Below, piece after piece: positions 47,673 to 58,649 of a stretch of 64,000 nt of DNA. This DNA is from Gordonia lacunae (GTDB taxonomy: Bacteria; Actinomycetota; Actinomycetes; Mycobacteriales; Mycobacteriaceae). The position numbers and the translations under genes are program-made. A model generated the notes under the pieces. The model was not told where the DNA came from. It saw nothing but the letters and a program-made list of their open reading frames with translations, and ran no database searches. Position 1 is the stretch's first letter. Each line of letters opens with the position of its first letter. The DNA lies in NCBI RefSeq assembly GCF_002149015.1, contig NZ_NGFO01000011.1:1-64000 (forward strand). The letters run 5' to 3'.

Positions 47673-47915
47673 GTGACTGTGCAAGGTGCACTCGACATCG
47701 GATTGATCGTGACCAGCGTGTTGCTGATCGTGCTCATCCTGCTGCACCGCGGCAAGGGTGGCGGTCTGTCGTCGCTGTTCGGCGGCGGTGTCCAGTCCAG
47801 CCTGTCGGGCTCGAGCGTCGTCGAACGCAACCTCGACCGGTTGACCATCTTCGTCGGACTCATCTGGGTGATCTTCATCGTCGGCGTGGGCGTCGACATC
47901 AAACTGTCCGGATAG
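47673..47915 (+). CDS. secG: Preprotein translocase subunit SecG
   Basis: Accessory membrane subunit of the SecYEG channel. About 80 aa with two membrane segments (LDIGLIVTSVLLIVLILLH and LTIFVGLIWVIFIVGVGV) and the conserved loop GKGGGLSSLFGGGVQSSLSGSSVVERNLDRLT. GTG 47673 is chosen by homology length; TTG 47664 is closer to the GGAAGG site but is less standard. Linkage to tpiA and ppc is typical of Corynebacterium relatives. Confidence 0.92.
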   Translation: MTVQGALDIGLIVTSVLLIVLILLHRGKGGGLSSLFGGGVQSSLSGSSVVERNLDRLTIFVGLIWVIFIVGVGVDIKLSG

Positions 47916-47960
47916 CATCTCGGGATGCCGCGCCCGGGCGATGCCGGGATACTTGACGGC

Positions 47961-50792
47961 ATGAGTGAAACCGTCCCCGCACGGGGAGTCCCGGACTGGC
48001 GCCCATCCATCTCCATCGTCGACCACATCGTCGTCGACGACGAGGGCCGGGCACTCACCGAACCGCTGCGCGAGGACATCCGCCTCCTCGGCGGAATCCT
48101 CGGCGACGTCGTCCGCGAACATTCCGGAAGCGACGTCTTCGATCTCGTCGAAGCCGCCCGTGTGGCCGCGTTCCGCGTGCGTCGCAACGAGATCGACCGG
48201 ACCGAACTCGCCGACATGTTCGTCGACCTGGACATCTCCACCGCGGTCCCGGTCATCCGCGCGTTCAGTCACTTCGCGCTGTTGGCCAATCTGGCCGAGG
48301 ACATCCACCGCGAGCGGCGTCGAGCCATTCACGTCCGGGCCGGTGACCCGCCCCAGGACAGCAGTCTCGCCGCCACCTACCGCAAGCTCGCCGAGGCGGG
48401 TCTCGGCGACGACGAGGTCGGCCGGACCCTGTCCGACGCCGCGGTGATCCCGGTCATCACCGCACACCCCACCGAGACCCGGCGCCGCACCGTCTTCGAG
48501 GCCCAGAACCGCATCACCGAGCTGATGCGGTTCCGCGGCCGGACCGAGCTGACGCCCGACGAGGACGCGGCGGTCACCGAGTCCATCCGGCGTCAGATCC
48601 TGACGCTGTGGCAGACCGCCCTCATCCGCCTCGAACGTCTCACCATCCAGGACGAGATCCGTTCGGGTCTGCGGTATTACGACGCGTCGTTCTTCGAGGT
48701 CGTGCCGGCCATCAACACCGCGGTGCGGGCCGCTCTGCGCTCGACATACCCCGATGCCGGGCTGGCCGACGATCCGATGATCCGGATGGGGTCGTGGATC
48801 GGCGGCGACCGCGACGGCAATCCGTTCGTGAACTCCGAGGTGGTGACCCTGGCCACCACCCTCGCGGCGCAGGCCGCCGTCGGACACCACCTGACCGAAC
48901 TCGAGAGTCTCGCACAGGAACTCAGCATGTCAGCGCGGCTGATCGACGCCAGTGCAACGCTGTTCGACCTCGCCGGCGCCGGCGCCGACGATCCGGGCGC
49001 CGACGAACCCTTCCGACTCGCCCTGCGCGTCATCCGATCCCGTTTGCTGGCGACCGCGCGGGACATGTTCGACGGCGACTTCCTCACCTCGAGCGAGGAG
49101 AATCTGATCGACGGACGACAACCGTACGGCGACGCGGCCGAACTCCTCGCCGACCTCGATGTGATCGACGGCGCGCTCCGCGCCAACAACGACGACCCGA
49201 TCGCCGACGATCGGCTGCTCGCACTGCGGGAAGCGGTGCGCACGTTCGGCTTCCACCTGTCCGGACTGGACATGCGGCAGAACTCCGACACACACGAGGA
49301 AGTGGTCGCCGAACTGCTCGCGTGGGCGGGGGTGCATCCGGACTATGCCTCCCTCGAGGAATCCGCGCGGATCGAGATCCTGTCGGCCGAGCTCAGCGCG
49401 CGTCGTCCCTTGACCAGCCCCGACGCCGAACTCAGCGAGCTCGCGACCAAGGAGCTCGGAATCGTCCGGGCAGCCGCGAGAGCGGTCGCGACCTTCGGGC
49501 CGGCGGCCGTGCCCAACTACATCATCAGCATGTGCACCTCGGTGAGTGACATGCTCGAGGCGCTGATCCTCCTCAAGGAGGCCGGCCTCTACGATCCGAA
49601 CGGCGGATCGCCGCGCTGTACGGTCCGCGTGGTCCCGCTGTTCGAGACCATCGAGGATCTCCAGCAGGGCGCGCAGACACTGCTGGCGATCCTGGATGTC
49701 CCGTTCTACCGGGCAATGGTCGAGTCCCAGAACGGGATCCAGGAGATCATGCTCGGCTACTCCGACTCCAACAAGGACGGCGGCTACATGGCCGCCAACT
49801 GGGCGCTCTACCGCGCCGAACTCGATCTCGTCGACGCGGCGTCGGAGTCGGGGATCCGGTTGCGGCTGTTCCACGGGCGCGGAGGCACCGTCGGACGCGG
49901 CGGCGGACCCAGCTACGACGCCATCCTGGCGCAACCGCCCGGCGCGGTCCAGGGCTCGCTGCGTATCACTGAGCAGGGCGAGATCATCGCCGCGAAGTAC
50001 GCCGAGCCGGTGGCGGCGCGACGCAACCTCGAGACCTTGCTCGCCGCGACCATCGAGTCCTCGCTCCTGGACACCGAGGGCCTCGGCGACGAATCCGACT
50101 CGGCCTACGAGATCATGGACGACATCGCGGCAAAGGCCCGCGCCGCGTACAGCCGCCTGGTGCACGAGACCCCGGGGTTCGTCGAGTACTTCACGACGTC
50201 GACGCCGCTGTCGGAGATCGGGGCGCTGAACATCGGCAGTCGTCCGGCGTCGCGCAAGCAGACCGAGAAGATCTCCGATCTGCGTGCGATCCCGTGGGTC
50301 CTCTCGTGGACGCAGTCGCGCGTGATGCTGCCCGGCTGGTACGGCACGGGGTCGGCGTTCGAGGAGTGGGTCGCCGACGACCCGGACCGTCTGGAGACCC
50401 TGCGCCGCTACTACGCGAAGTGGCCGTTCTTCCGGACCGTCATGTCGAACATGGCCCAGGTGCTGGCGAAGTCGGACATGGGTCTCGCGCACCGGTATGC
50501 GCAGCTCGTTCCCGACGAGGAGTTGCGCGACAAGGTGTTCGGCATGATCGTCGACGAACACGAACGCACGATCGCGATGTGCGCGAAGATCACCGGCACC
50601 GACGACCTGCTCCACGACAACGCCGCGCTGAAGCGGTCGGTCTACAACCGGTTCCCGTACCTCGAACCGCTGAACCTGCTGCAGGTCGAGTTGCTCCGCC
50701 GTTTCCGGGCAGGGGAGGACACCCCGATCGTGCGCCGCGGGATCCAGCTCACGATGAACGGCCTCGCGACCGCGCTGCGCAATTCGGGTTAG
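47961..50792 (+). CDS. ppc: Phosphoenolpyruvate carboxylase
   Basis: Carboxylates PEP to oxaloacetate, an anaplerotic reaction. ATG 47961 gives 943 aa; the first in-frame ATG at 47925 adds twelve residues without family support. Catalytic motifs: [18 protein letters not shown] (active His), [37 protein letters not shown], the glycine loop [19 protein letters not shown], and the C-terminal [29 protein letters not shown] seven bases before the start may be its -10. It stops six bases from the convergent pgl gene. Confidence 0.96.
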   Translation: MSETVPARGVPDWRPSISIVDHIVVDDEGRALTEPLREDIRLLGGILGDVVREHSGSDVFDLVEAARVAAFRVRRNEIDRTELADMFVDLDISTAVPVIRAFSHFALLANLAEDIHRERRRAIHVRAGDPPQDSSLAATYRKLAEAGLGDDEVGRTLSDAAVIPVITAHPTETRRRTVFEAQNRITELMRFRGRTELTPDEDAAVTESIRRQILTLWQTALIRLERLTIQDEIRSGLRYYDASFFEVVPAINTAVRAALRSTYPDAGLADDPMIRMGSWIGGDRDGNPFVNSEVVTLATTLAAQAAVGHHLTELESLAQELSMSARLIDASATLFDLAGAGADDPGADEPFRLALRVIRSRLLATARDMFDGDFLTSSEENLIDGRQPYGDAAELLADLDVIDGALRANNDDPIADDRLLALREAVRTFGFHLSGLDMRQNSDTHEEVVAELLAWAGVHPDYASLEESARIEILSAELSARRPLTSPDAELSELATKELGIVRAAARAVATFGPAAVPNYIISMCTSVSDMLEALILLKEAGLYDPNGGSPRCTVRVVPLFETIEDLQQGAQTLLAILDVPFYRAMVESQNGIQEIMLGYSDSNKDGGYMAANWALYRAELDLVDAASESGIRLRLFHGRGGTVGRGGGPSYDAILAQPPGAVQGSLRITEQGEIIAAKYAEPVAARRNLETLLAATIESSLLDTEGLGDESDSAYEIMDDIAAKARAAYSRLVHETPGFVEYFTTSTPLSEIGALNIGSRPASRKQTEKISDLRAIPWVLSWTQSRVMLPGWYGTGSAFEEWVADDPDRLETLRRYYAKWPFFRTVMSNMAQVLAKSDMGLAHRYAQLVPDEELRDKVFGMIVDEHERTIAMCAKITGTDDLLHDNAALKRSVYNRFPYLEPLNLLQVELLRRFRAGEDTPIVRRGIQLTMNGLATALRNSG

Positions 50793-50798
50793 CCGAGA

Positions 50799-51536
50799 TC
50801 AGGTCAGGCCGGCGGCGGCCGCATCATCGAGGAACCAGATCGTCTCCTCGGTGCCGCGGGCGCCGGCGGCGGGCCAGTCGGCCGGATCCGCACCCCGGTG
50901 GGCCGCGCTGACGGCCTCGGCCTTGTCGGCCCCGGCGACCAGGAACCACACCTGCCGCGAGCGGTTCACCACGGCCAGGGTCAGCGTGATCCGACGCGCC
51001 GGCGGCTTCGGCGAATCCTCGACGGCCACCACCGACTTCGTGGTCTCGGCGGTGGCCGCGGTGTGCGGGAACAGCGAATTGACGTGCCCCTCACCGCCCA
51101 TGCCGAGGAGGTGGAGGTCGAACTCCGGAGCCACACCGTCGCTCGACCGGCCGGCGAGGATCGCGGCGTAGTCGGCGGCGGCCGCCTCGATGTCGTCACC
51201 GAGCGGGCCGTCCGACGGGGCCATCGGGAACACCCGCGACGGGTCGACGGGCACCTTGTCGAGCAGCGCCTCGCGCGCCTGACCGGAGTTGCGTTCCGGA
51301 TCGTCGGCGGGGACGAAGCGGTCGTCGCCCCAGTAGATGTCGACCCTGGACCAGTCGATGGTGCCGCTGTCGGCGGCGAGTGCCGTGAGAATCCCGATTC
51401 CGTTGCTGCCGCCGGTCAGCACGACGCTGGCGACGCCACGTTCGGCCTGCGCACGGGTGACGAGATCCACGAAACGGGTGGCGGCGGTCTCGATCAGTTC
51501 GTGCTTGGAATCGAAGACGAGGGTCTCGGTGGTCAT
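50799..51536 (-). CDS. pgl: 6-phosphogluconolactonase
   Basis: Second step of the oxidative pentose phosphate pathway. The 245-aa protein begins MTTETLVFDSKHELIETAA and has VVLTGGSNGIGILTALA, WSRVDIYWGDDRFVPADDPERNSGQAREALLD and LLGMGGEGHVNSLFPHT. ATG 51536 overlaps the opcA stop by four bases, so it is coupled to that gene. It is the last gene of the tkt-tal-zwf-opcA-pgl run. Confidence 0.94.
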   Translation of the reverse strand: MTTETLVFDSKHELIETAATRFVDLVTRAQAERGVASVVLTGGSNGIGILTALAADSGTIDWSRVDIYWGDDRFVPADDPERNSGQAREALLDKVPVDPSRVFPMAPSDGPLGDDIEAAAADYAAILAGRSSDGVAPEFDLHLLGMGGEGHVNSLFPHTAATAETTKSVVAVEDSPKPPARRITLTLAVVNRSRQVWFLVAGADKAEAVSAAHRGADPADWPAAGARGTEETIWFLDDAAAAGLT

Positions 51537-52465
51537 CGGGCGGCAACTCCTTCGGCGTCGTCTGCGAACTCGACCTCGGGCACTCCCTTGAGCGCTTCGA
51601 CATACACCTCGTCGGTGTCGAGTCGTCGTAATTCCTCGGCGATACACGCGGGCAGTTCGCGTCTGCCCATCGCCACCCGTCCGTCGGGTTTGCCCGGCAT
51701 CGAGAGCACCGCGTTGTTCTCCTCGTCCACCGCGAGGATGGTCGGGCCGTCGTCACGGAGGAGCCGGATCTCGAAACTGCCGCGGCGTCGTCGTGTCGGA
51801 ACCTGCAGGGTCGACCGCAGCCAGCCGGCGAGCAGATCCACCGACGGCGAGTTCTGCGCACCCGTCACCTGGACCTCGGTGACCGGGGTGTGGGGCGGGC
51901 GGTCGAACGCGGAGGCCAAGATCGCGCGCCAGTGCGTGACGTGGGTCCAGGCGAGGTCGGTGTCGCCGGGGGAGTAGGTCTCGAGCCGCTGCGCGAGAAC
52001 CGCGACCGAGTCGTCGGCCTTGCCGGCATCGACGATGCGCCGGTGACCGAGCTTGCCGAGCGGATCGGCGGCCGGACGCTCCGGCCCTTTACCCGGCCAC
52101 CAGGTGACGACCGGGGTGTCGGGGAGGAGGAAAGGGGTCACGACACTGTCCGGGTGGTCGGCGAGTTCGCCCTGCAGCGACAGCACCACCACCTCGGAGG
52201 CGCCGGCATCACCACCCACGCGGATCTGCGCGTCGAGTCGCGAGTCGCCCTCGCGCACACCGCGATACACGACGATCACGCGGCTGGGGTGTTCGCGGCT
52301 GGCGCCGACCGCCGCCTCGATCGCACCCTCCATCGGCTCACCGAGCTCGACGCACACGACCAGCGTGAGGACGCGCCCCAGGCTCAGCGCACCTCCGGCC
52401 GCGCGCACCTCGATGATCTTCTTCGCGACCTTGCCGGTCGACGTGTTCGGCAGTTCGACGATCAT
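51533..52465 (-). CDS. opcA: Glucose-6-phosphate dehydrogenase assembly protein OpcA
   Basis: Needed for assembly or redox activation of Zwf in cyanobacteria and actinobacteria. 310 aa, starting MIVELPNTSTGKVAKKIIEVRAAGGALSLGRVLTLVV, with the conserved PVVTWWPGKGPERPAADPLGKLGHRRIVDAG and DLAWTHVTHWRAILASAFD. It lies between zwf and pgl, its usual place. 49 bases separate it from zwf. Confidence 0.93.
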   Translation of the reverse strand: MIVELPNTSTGKVAKKIIEVRAAGGALSLGRVLTLVVCVELGEPMEGAIEAAVGASREHPSRVIVVYRGVREGDSRLDAQIRVGGDAGASEVVVLSLQGELADHPDSVVTPFLLPDTPVVTWWPGKGPERPAADPLGKLGHRRIVDAGKADDSVAVLAQRLETYSPGDTDLAWTHVTHWRAILASAFDRPPHTPVTEVQVTGAQNSPSVDLLAGWLRSTLQVPTRRRRGSFEIRLLRDDGPTILAVDEENNAVLSMPGKPDGRVAMGRRELPACIAEELRRLDTDEVYVEALKGVPEVEFADDAEGVAAR

Positions 52466-52514
52466 CGGGTGGCCTCCTGAACGGACCGGTCGGTGAGGGC
52501 GTGCGGACTTCTCG

Positions 52515-54086
52515 TCACGGCCGGCGCCACGCGCGACCGGTGCGGGCCATCATCTCCTCGGCCGAACGCGGACCCCACGTCCCGGACTCGTAGGTGTCGG
52601 GCGACCCCGACGCGGCCCAGTGCTCGAGTACCGGATCGAGGATGCGCCATGACAACTCGACCTCCTCGTTGACGGGGAACAGCGACGGTTCACCCAGCAG
52701 GACATCGAGGATGAGCCGCTCGTAGGCCTCCGGCGACGCCTCGGTGAAAGCGGTGCCGTAGCTGAAGTCCATGTTGACGTCCCGGACCTCCATACTCGAC
52801 CCGGGGACCTTCGAACCGAAGCGCAGGGTGATGCCCTCGTCCGGCTGGACCCGGATGACCAGCGCGTTCTGGCTGAGCTCCTCGGTCATGGTCTGATCGA
52901 ACGGCAGGTGCGGAGCGCGTTTGAAGACGAGCGCGATCTCGGTGACCCGGCGCCCCAGCCGCTTGCCGGTGCGGAGATAGAACGGCACGCCCGCCCAGCG
53001 GCGGGAGTCGACCTCGAGGGCGATGGCGGCGAAGGTCTCGGTCGTCGAGTCCTTCGCGAAGCCCTCTTCCTCCTTGAGGCCGGGAACCTTCTCGCTGCCC
53101 TGCCAACCGGGTCCGTACTGGCCGCGCGCGGTGTTCTCGTCGACCGGCAGGACGTTGCGCGTCGCGGCGAGGACCTTGATCTTCTCGGCCTGTAACTGCT
53201 TGGGCTCGAAGGAGATCGGCTCTTCCATCGCGACCAGGGCCATGAGCTGCAGCAGATGGTTCTGGATGACGTCGCGGGCCGCGCCGATGCCGTCGTAGTA
53301 ACCCGCCCGGCCGCCGAGACCGATGTCCTCGGCCATGGTGATCTGGACGTGGTCGACGTAATGCGAACTCCACAGCGGGTCGAACAGCTGGTTGGCGAAC
53401 CGCAGGGCCAGGATGTTCTGGACCGTCTCCTTGCCCAGATAGTGATCGATGCGGAACACCGATGACTCCGGGAAGACGTTGTTGACGATCGAATTGAGCT
53501 CGCGCGCGGACTCGAGGTCGTGACCGAACGGCTTCTCGATCACCACCCGCCGCCAGCTGTCCCCGGTCGGGGCGGCGAGCCCGCTGCGTTCGAGCTGCTC
53601 GCAGACCTCGGGGAACGCCTTGGGCGGGATCGACAGGTAGAACGCATGATTGCCGTCGGTACCGCGTTCGACGTCGAGCGACTTGAGCGTGTCCCGCAAC
53701 GTGTCGAAGGCGGCGTCGTCGTCGAAGGCGCCCTGTACGAACCGGAATCCCTCGGCCAGGCGTTCCCACACCTCTTCGCGGAATCCGGTTCGTGCGTGTT
53801 CCCGGACGGCGTCGTGGACGACGGCGCTGAAGTCCTCGTCGGTCCACTCGCGCCGGGCGAACCCGACGAGGGCGAACGACGGCGGCAGGAGGCCGCGGTT
53901 GGCGAGGTCGTAGACCGCCGGCATCAACTTCTTGCGTGCCAGGTCACCGGTGACCCCGAAGATGACCAGGCTGCACGGTCCCGCGATGCGCGGCAGCCGC
54001 TTGTCCTGTGGGTCCCGGAGCGGATTGGTCCACGTACCAGGGTCGGTCCGAGTACCGGATCCGCCTGAACCCTCGCCTCCGGCCAC
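52515..54086 (-). CDS. zwf: Glucose-6-phosphate 1-dehydrogenase
   Basis: Oxidises glucose 6-phosphate and makes NADPH. 523 aa from GTG 54086, with a Gly/Ser-rich lead, LVIFGVTGDLARKKLMPA (nucleotide loop), VIEKPFGHDL, the catalytic RIDHYLGKE and FYLRTGKRL. It depends on the downstream OpcA in this lineage. Seven bases from tal, so part of the same transcript. Confidence 0.96.
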   Translation of the reverse strand: MAGGEGSGGSGTRTDPGTWTNPLRDPQDKRLPRIAGPCSLVIFGVTGDLARKKLMPAVYDLANRGLLPPSFALVGFARREWTDEDFSAVVHDAVREHARTGFREEVWERLAEGFRFVQGAFDDDAAFDTLRDTLKSLDVERGTDGNHAFYLSIPPKAFPEVCEQLERSGLAAPTGDSWRRVVIEKPFGHDLESARELNSIVNNVFPESSVFRIDHYLGKETVQNILALRFANQLFDPLWSSHYVDHVQITMAEDIGLGGRAGYYDGIGAARDVIQNHLLQLMALVAMEEPISFEPKQLQAEKIKVLAATRNVLPVDENTARGQYGPGWQGSEKVPGLKEEEGFAKDSTTETFAAIALEVDSRRWAGVPFYLRTGKRLGRRVTEIALVFKRAPHLPFDQTMTEELSQNALVIRVQPDEGITLRFGSKVPGSSMEVRDVNMDFSYGTAFTEASPEAYERLILDVLLGEPSLFPVNEEVELSWRILDPVLEHWAASGSPDTYESGTWGPRSAEEMMARTGRAWRRP

Positions 54087-54093
54087 CTGCGCG

Positions 54094-55215
54094 TCAGCCC
54101 TTGTTCGCCGCGGACAGTTGTTCGGCGGTCGCGCTCAGCAGATCGTTCCACGCGTCCTCGAACTTGCTGACACCCTCGTTCTCGAGGACCAGGAAGACGT
54201 CGGTCAGATCGACGCCCACCGCGGCGATCTTGTCGAAGATCTCCTGCGACTCCGCGGCGCGACCGATGATGGACTCGGTGTTCACCCAGCCGTGGTCGGC
54301 GAAGGCGTCCATCGTCTTGCCGGGCATCGTGTTGACCGTGTTCGGTGCGATGAGTTCGCTCACGTACAGGGTGTCCGGGTAGTCCGGGTTCTTCACACCG
54401 GTCGACGCCCACAGGGCGCGCTGTGGCCGGGCGCCCTTGGCGAGCAGGTCGGGGAAGCGGGATTCGACCTCGAAGACCTGCTGGTACGCCGAGTACGCGA
54501 GGCGCGCGTTGGCCAGTGCCGCCTTGCCCTTCAGGTCGACGGCTTCCGGGGTTCCGATGGCGTCGAGTCGCTTGTCGATCTCGGTGTCCACCCGCGACAC
54601 GAAGAACGACGCGACCGAGTGGATGCGCGAGAGGTCGTGCCCGGCCTGTGCCGCGGCGTCGAGGCCGTCGAGATAGGCCTCGATGACTTTCTCGTAGCGC
54701 TCGACCGAGAAGATCAGCGTGACGTTCACGCTGATGCCCTCGGCGATGACCTTGCTGATCGCGGGGAGCCCGGCCTCGGTGGCGGGGATCTTGATCAGCA
54801 GGTTCGGCCGGTCGACGATCTTCCACAGCTCGACGGCCTGCGCGACCGTCGCATCGGTGTCGTGGGCCAGGCGCGGGTCGACCTCGATCGACACGCGTCC
54901 GTCGACGCCGTCGGTCGACTCGAAGGTCGGGGCGAGGACGTCACAGGCGTTGCGCACGTCGTCGGTGGTGACCGTCCGGATGGTGGCGTCGACATCGGCG
55001 CCTCGTGCGGCCAACTCGTTGACCTGGTCGTCGTAGGCGTTGCCCGTCGACAGCGCGGCCTGGAAGATCGACGGGTTGGTGGTCACCCCGACGACCGACT
55101 TGGTTGCGATGAGATCCGCGAGATCGCCTGAGCTGATCAGGTCCCGGGACAGGTCGTCCAGCCACACCGACACTCCGGCGGCGGACAGTTCGGCGAGCTT
55201 CTCGTTCTGGGTCAC
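54094..55215 (-). CDS. tal: Transaldolase
   Basis: Transfers the dihydroxyacetone unit between sugar phosphates. GTG 55215 follows AGGAGA and gives 373 aa, as in mycobacteria. Motifs are [13 protein letters not shown] near the N-terminus, the Schiff-base Lys in [17 protein letters not shown], and [13 protein letters not shown]. Lies 26 bases downstream of tkt. Confidence 0.95.
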   Translation of the reverse strand: MTQNEKLAELSAAGVSVWLDDLSRDLISSGDLADLIATKSVVGVTTNPSIFQAALSTGNAYDDQVNELAARGADVDATIRTVTTDDVRNACDVLAPTFESTDGVDGRVSIEVDPRLAHDTDATVAQAVELWKIVDRPNLLIKIPATEAGLPAISKVIAEGISVNVTLIFSVERYEKVIEAYLDGLDAAAQAGHDLSRIHSVASFFVSRVDTEIDKRLDAIGTPEAVDLKGKAALANARLAYSAYQQVFEVESRFPDLLAKGARPQRALWASTGVKNPDYPDTLYVSELIAPNTVNTMPGKTMDAFADHGWVNTESIIGRAAESQEIFDKIAAVGVDLTDVFLVLENEGVSKFEDAWNDLLSATAEQLSAANKG

Positions 55216-55241
55216 GATTCTCTCCTCTGGGTTGTGGGCGC

Positions 55242-57320
55242 TCAGCCGGCGACGGCGCGCTCGGCGGCCGCGGTCACGGCCTCGGCGGTGATGCCGAACT
55301 TGGTGAACAGCACCTTGTAGTCGGCGGAGGCCCCGAAGTGCTCGATCGAGACGATCTCGCCACCGGCACCGACGATGCGGTACCACGGCATGGCGATGCC
55401 GGCTTCGACGGCGACGCGCGGAACCGACGGCGGCAGCACGTGGTCGCGGTACCCCTGCGGTTGCTCGTCGAACCACTCGACACAGGGCATCGAGACGACG
55501 CGCGCCTTGATTCCCTTCTCCGCCAGCGCCTTCTGTGCGTCGACGGCGAGGTACACCTCGGAGCCGGTGCCGATGAGCACGACGTGGGGGTCACCCTCGG
55601 AGTCGCTCAGGACGTATCCGCCGTTCGCGACGCCCTGCGCCGAGGTGCCCTCGAGGATCGGGATGTTCTGACGGGTGAGCGCCAGGCCGACCGGGTGATT
55701 GCGACGGGTGAGCAGGTGCTGCCACGCGTAGGCGGTCTCGTTGGCGTCGGCCGGACGCACGACGTCGAGGTTCGGGATCGCGCGCAGCGCGGCCAGGTGC
55801 TCGATCGGCTGATGGGTCGGGCCGTCCTCGCCCAGACCGATCGAGTCGTGGGTCCAGACGTAGATCGGGTCGATCTCCATCAGTGCCGCGAGGCGAACCG
55901 CGGGACGCATGTAGTCGGCGAACTGGAGGAAGGTGCCGCCGTAGGCGCGGGTCGGGCCGTGCAGGGCGATGCCCGACAGGATCGATCCCATCGCGTGCTC
56001 ACGCACGCCGAAGTGCAGGGTGCGGCCGTACGGATTCGCCGACCACTTCTTGGTGCTGATCGACGTCGGTCCGAACGACGGCTCACCGTCCATCGTGGTG
56101 TTGTTCGAGCCGGCCAGGTCGGCCGAACCGCCCCACAGCTCGGGCAGCACGGGCGCGAGTGCGCCGAGGACCTTGCCCGACGCGCTGCGGGTCGCGACGT
56201 CCTTGTCGCCCACGTTCCAGCTGGGCAGCACGTCGGTCCAGCCCTCGGGAAGTTCGTGGGCGGTCAGCCGGTCGAACAGCTTCTTCGCGTCGGGGTTCTT
56301 CTCCGCCCAGGCGTCGAACGACGACGTCCACGCGGTGCGCTCCTCGGCTCCGCGGTCGACGAGCTTGCGGGTGTGGCCGATCACCTCATCGGTGACCTCG
56401 AAGTTCTTGTCCGGGTCGAACCCGAGGACCTTCTTCGTCGCCGCGACCTCGTCTTCGCCGAGAGCCGCGCCGTGGGCCATGCCGGTGTTCATCATGTTCG
56501 GCGCGGGGTAGCCGATGATCGTGCGCAGGCAGATGATCGACGGCCGGTCGATGACCTGCTGGGCCGCCTTGATCGCCGCCTCGATCGCGACGATGTCCTC
56601 GCCGCCCGCCACGGTCTGCACGTGCCACCCGTAGGCCTCGTAGCGCTTGGCGACATCCTCCGACAGCGCGATGTCGGTGTCGTCCTCGATCGAGATCTGG
56701 TTCTGGTCGTAGAAGACGATCAGGTTGCCGAGCTGCTGGGTGCCGGCCAGCGAGCTGGCCTCCGACGTCACGCCCTCTTCGATGTCACCGTCCGAGGCGA
56801 CGACGTAGATGTAGTGGTCGAACGGGCTCTGTCCGGGCGCCGCGTCGGGGTCGAACAGGCCACGTTCGCGACGGGCGGCCATCGCCATACCGACCGACGA
56901 GGCCAGACCCTGACCCAGCGGTCCGGTGGTGATCTCGACGCCGCGCGTGTGGCGGAACTCGGGGTGGCCGGGCGTGAGGGAGTCCCAGGTCCGCAGTGCC
57001 TCGAGATCGGAGAGCTCGAGTCCGAAGCCACCGAGATAGAGCTGGATGTAGAGCGTGAGGCTCGAATGCCCGCAGGAGAGCACGAAGCGATCGCGGCCGG
57101 CCCAGTCGGTATCGGTCGGGTCGTGGCGCATCACGCGCTGGAACAGGGTGTAGGCGAGCGGCGCGAGGCTCATCGCGGTGCCGGGATGACCGCTTCCGCA
57201 CTTCTGCACTGCGTCGGCCGCCAGGATCCGGGCCGTGTCGACGGCCCGGGTGTCGAGGTCGGTCCAGTCGTCCGGGTGACGGGGGGTGGTCAATGCGCGG
57301 ATCTCGTCTGTGTCGGCCAC
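55242..57320 (-). CDS. tkt: Transketolase
   Basis: Thiamine-diphosphate enzyme that moves two-carbon units between sugars. 692 aa from GTG 57320, with an AGGAGA 11 bases upstream; longer readings are unsupported. It has [17 protein letters not shown], the cofactor motif [20 protein letters not shown], and the pyrimidine-domain Glu in [18 protein letters not shown], with a C-terminal domain ending in [17 protein letters not shown]. It is the first gene of the pentose phosphate operon; its promoter lies in the divergent region shared with ctaB. Confidence 0.96.
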   Translation of the reverse strand: MADTDEIRALTTPRHPDDWTDLDTRAVDTARILAADAVQKCGSGHPGTAMSLAPLAYTLFQRVMRHDPTDTDWAGRDRFVLSCGHSSLTLYIQLYLGGFGLELSDLEALRTWDSLTPGHPEFRHTRGVEITTGPLGQGLASSVGMAMAARRERGLFDPDAAPGQSPFDHYIYVVASDGDIEEGVTSEASSLAGTQQLGNLIVFYDQNQISIEDDTDIALSEDVAKRYEAYGWHVQTVAGGEDIVAIEAAIKAAQQVIDRPSIICLRTIIGYPAPNMMNTGMAHGAALGEDEVAATKKVLGFDPDKNFEVTDEVIGHTRKLVDRGAEERTAWTSSFDAWAEKNPDAKKLFDRLTAHELPEGWTDVLPSWNVGDKDVATRSASGKVLGALAPVLPELWGGSADLAGSNNTTMDGEPSFGPTSISTKKWSANPYGRTLHFGVREHAMGSILSGIALHGPTRAYGGTFLQFADYMRPAVRLAALMEIDPIYVWTHDSIGLGEDGPTHQPIEHLAALRAIPNLDVVRPADANETAYAWQHLLTRRNHPVGLALTRQNIPILEGTSAQGVANGGYVLSDSEGDPHVVLIGTGSEVYLAVDAQKALAEKGIKARVVSMPCVEWFDEQPQGYRDHVLPPSVPRVAVEAGIAMPWYRIVGAGGEIVSIEHFGASADYKVLFTKFGITAEAVTAAAERAVAG

Positions 57321-57628
57321 GATGCTGATTGTCTCCTGTGCCTGCTCGGTGCGATTCGTACTCGGTCCGTCTTGTACAAGTGGCGATCGGTACTGGGGGC
57401 TATCCGTATTCGGGCAACCGACGATCGTCGGCGCGTACGAGTCCAGAGTAATCGGCGCCGGGCGCGCGCTGCGCGGCGACCGATGGTTACCGGCGAGTTC
57501 GGGTGTCGTCGCCGGTCGTGGGCCCGCCCGCATCGTCGCCCCGCCTCGATTCACGGTTCGCAAAGGCAAACGTCTACCATGCTCTGTAGTAGCCCGCGGG
57601 CGTCTGTGCGGGCGGACGAGGAGTGTTC
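57321..57628. promoter_or_regulatory. Divergent tkt/ctaB control region
   Basis: No gene in these 308 bases. Towards tkt, TACTCT on the minus strand (57445-57450) is a -10 candidate; towards ctaB, TACCAT (57575-57580). Two perfect palindromes lie on the tkt side: CTTGTACAAG (57371-57380) and CCGACGATCGTCGG (57418-57431), downstream of the supposed tkt transcription start, where a repressor could act. Confidence 0.5.
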
Positions 57629-58642
57629 GTGAGGATAGGGGAGCGTGTGAGCGGGGACAGTTCCGCCGCATCTCACTCGACCGACACCGCATCGAATCCG
57701 CAGGTATCGACCGATCCGGTCGCGCCGGCCGATCAGTCGTGGGCCGGGCGCGTGCGTGCGACGGTTCTCGCCTACATCGCACTGACCAAGCCGCGTGTCA
57801 TCGAGTTGCTTCTCGTCGCGACGATTCCGGTCATGCTGCAAGCCGACCGCGGCCACGTCGACATCGCGGTCATCGCATTCACCCTGATCGGCGGCTGGCT
57901 CGGAGCCGGGAGCGCCAACACGCTCAACATGGTGGCCGACGCCGACATCGACAAGAAGATGAAGCGCACCGCCCGGCGTCCGCTGGCGCGCCGTGCCGTC
58001 GCGACCCGCAGCGCCCTCATCTTCGGTCTCCTGCTGTGGGCGGCGTCGTTCGCAGTGCTGTACTTCGCCGCCAATCTGCTCTCGGCGCTGCTCGTCTCGG
58101 CGACGATCCTCTTCTACGTCGGCGTCTACACGCTCATCCTCAAGCGACGTACCTGGCAGAACGTGGTCTGGGGCGGTGCTGCCGGTTGTATGCCGACCCT
58201 CGTCGGCTGGGCCGCGGTCACCGGCTCGTTGAGCTGGCAGCCGATCGTGCTCTTCGCCGTCATCTTCTTCTGGACGCCACCGCACACCTGGGCGCTCGCG
58301 ATGCGCTACAAGGAGGACTACAAGGCGGCCGGCGTGCCGATGCTCCCGGTCATCGCGACCGAGGAACGCGTCACCCGGCAGATGCTGATCTACACGTGGC
58401 TCACCGTGGTCAGCTCGCTCCTGCTCATCCCGGCGACCAGCTGGATCTACACCGTGATCGCGCTGGCTGCCGGTGGCTGGTTCCTCGAGCGCGTGCACAA
58501 GCTCTACCGCGACACCAAGCGTGGTGCCGAAGTCGCCCCGCTGAAGGTGTTCCTGCAGTCCAACGAGTATCTCGCCATCGTGTTCTGCGGACTCGCGATC
58601 GACGCGGTCGTCGGACTGCAGACCATCTCGTCGTACTTCTGA
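57629..58642 (+). CDS. ctaB: Protohaem IX farnesyltransferase (haem O synthase)
   Basis: Adds a farnesyl group to haem B, making haem O for the aa3 oxidase. About 337 aa with nine or so membrane segments; the prenyl-diphosphate motif is [20 protein letters not shown], and [16 protein letters not shown] and [19 protein letters not shown] are family signatures. GTG 57629 is placed six bases after GAGGAG; GTG 57623 or 57647 are alternatives. Partner ctaA is 1.4 kb downstream on the other strand. Confidence 0.94.
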   Translation: MRIGERVSGDSSAASHSTDTASNPQVSTDPVAPADQSWAGRVRATVLAYIALTKPRVIELLLVATIPVMLQADRGHVDIAVIAFTLIGGWLGAGSANTLNMVADADIDKKMKRTARRPLARRAVATRSALIFGLLLWAASFAVLYFAANLLSALLVSATILFYVGVYTLILKRRTWQNVVWGGAAGCMPTLVGWAAVTGSLSWQPIVLFAVIFFWTPPHTWALAMRYKEDYKAAGVPMLPVIATEERVTRQMLIYTWLTVVSSLLLIPATSWIYTVIALAAGGWFLERVHKLYRDTKRGAEVAPLKVFLQSNEYLAIVFCGLAIDAVVGLQTISSYF

Positions 58643-58649
58643 GACCGGC

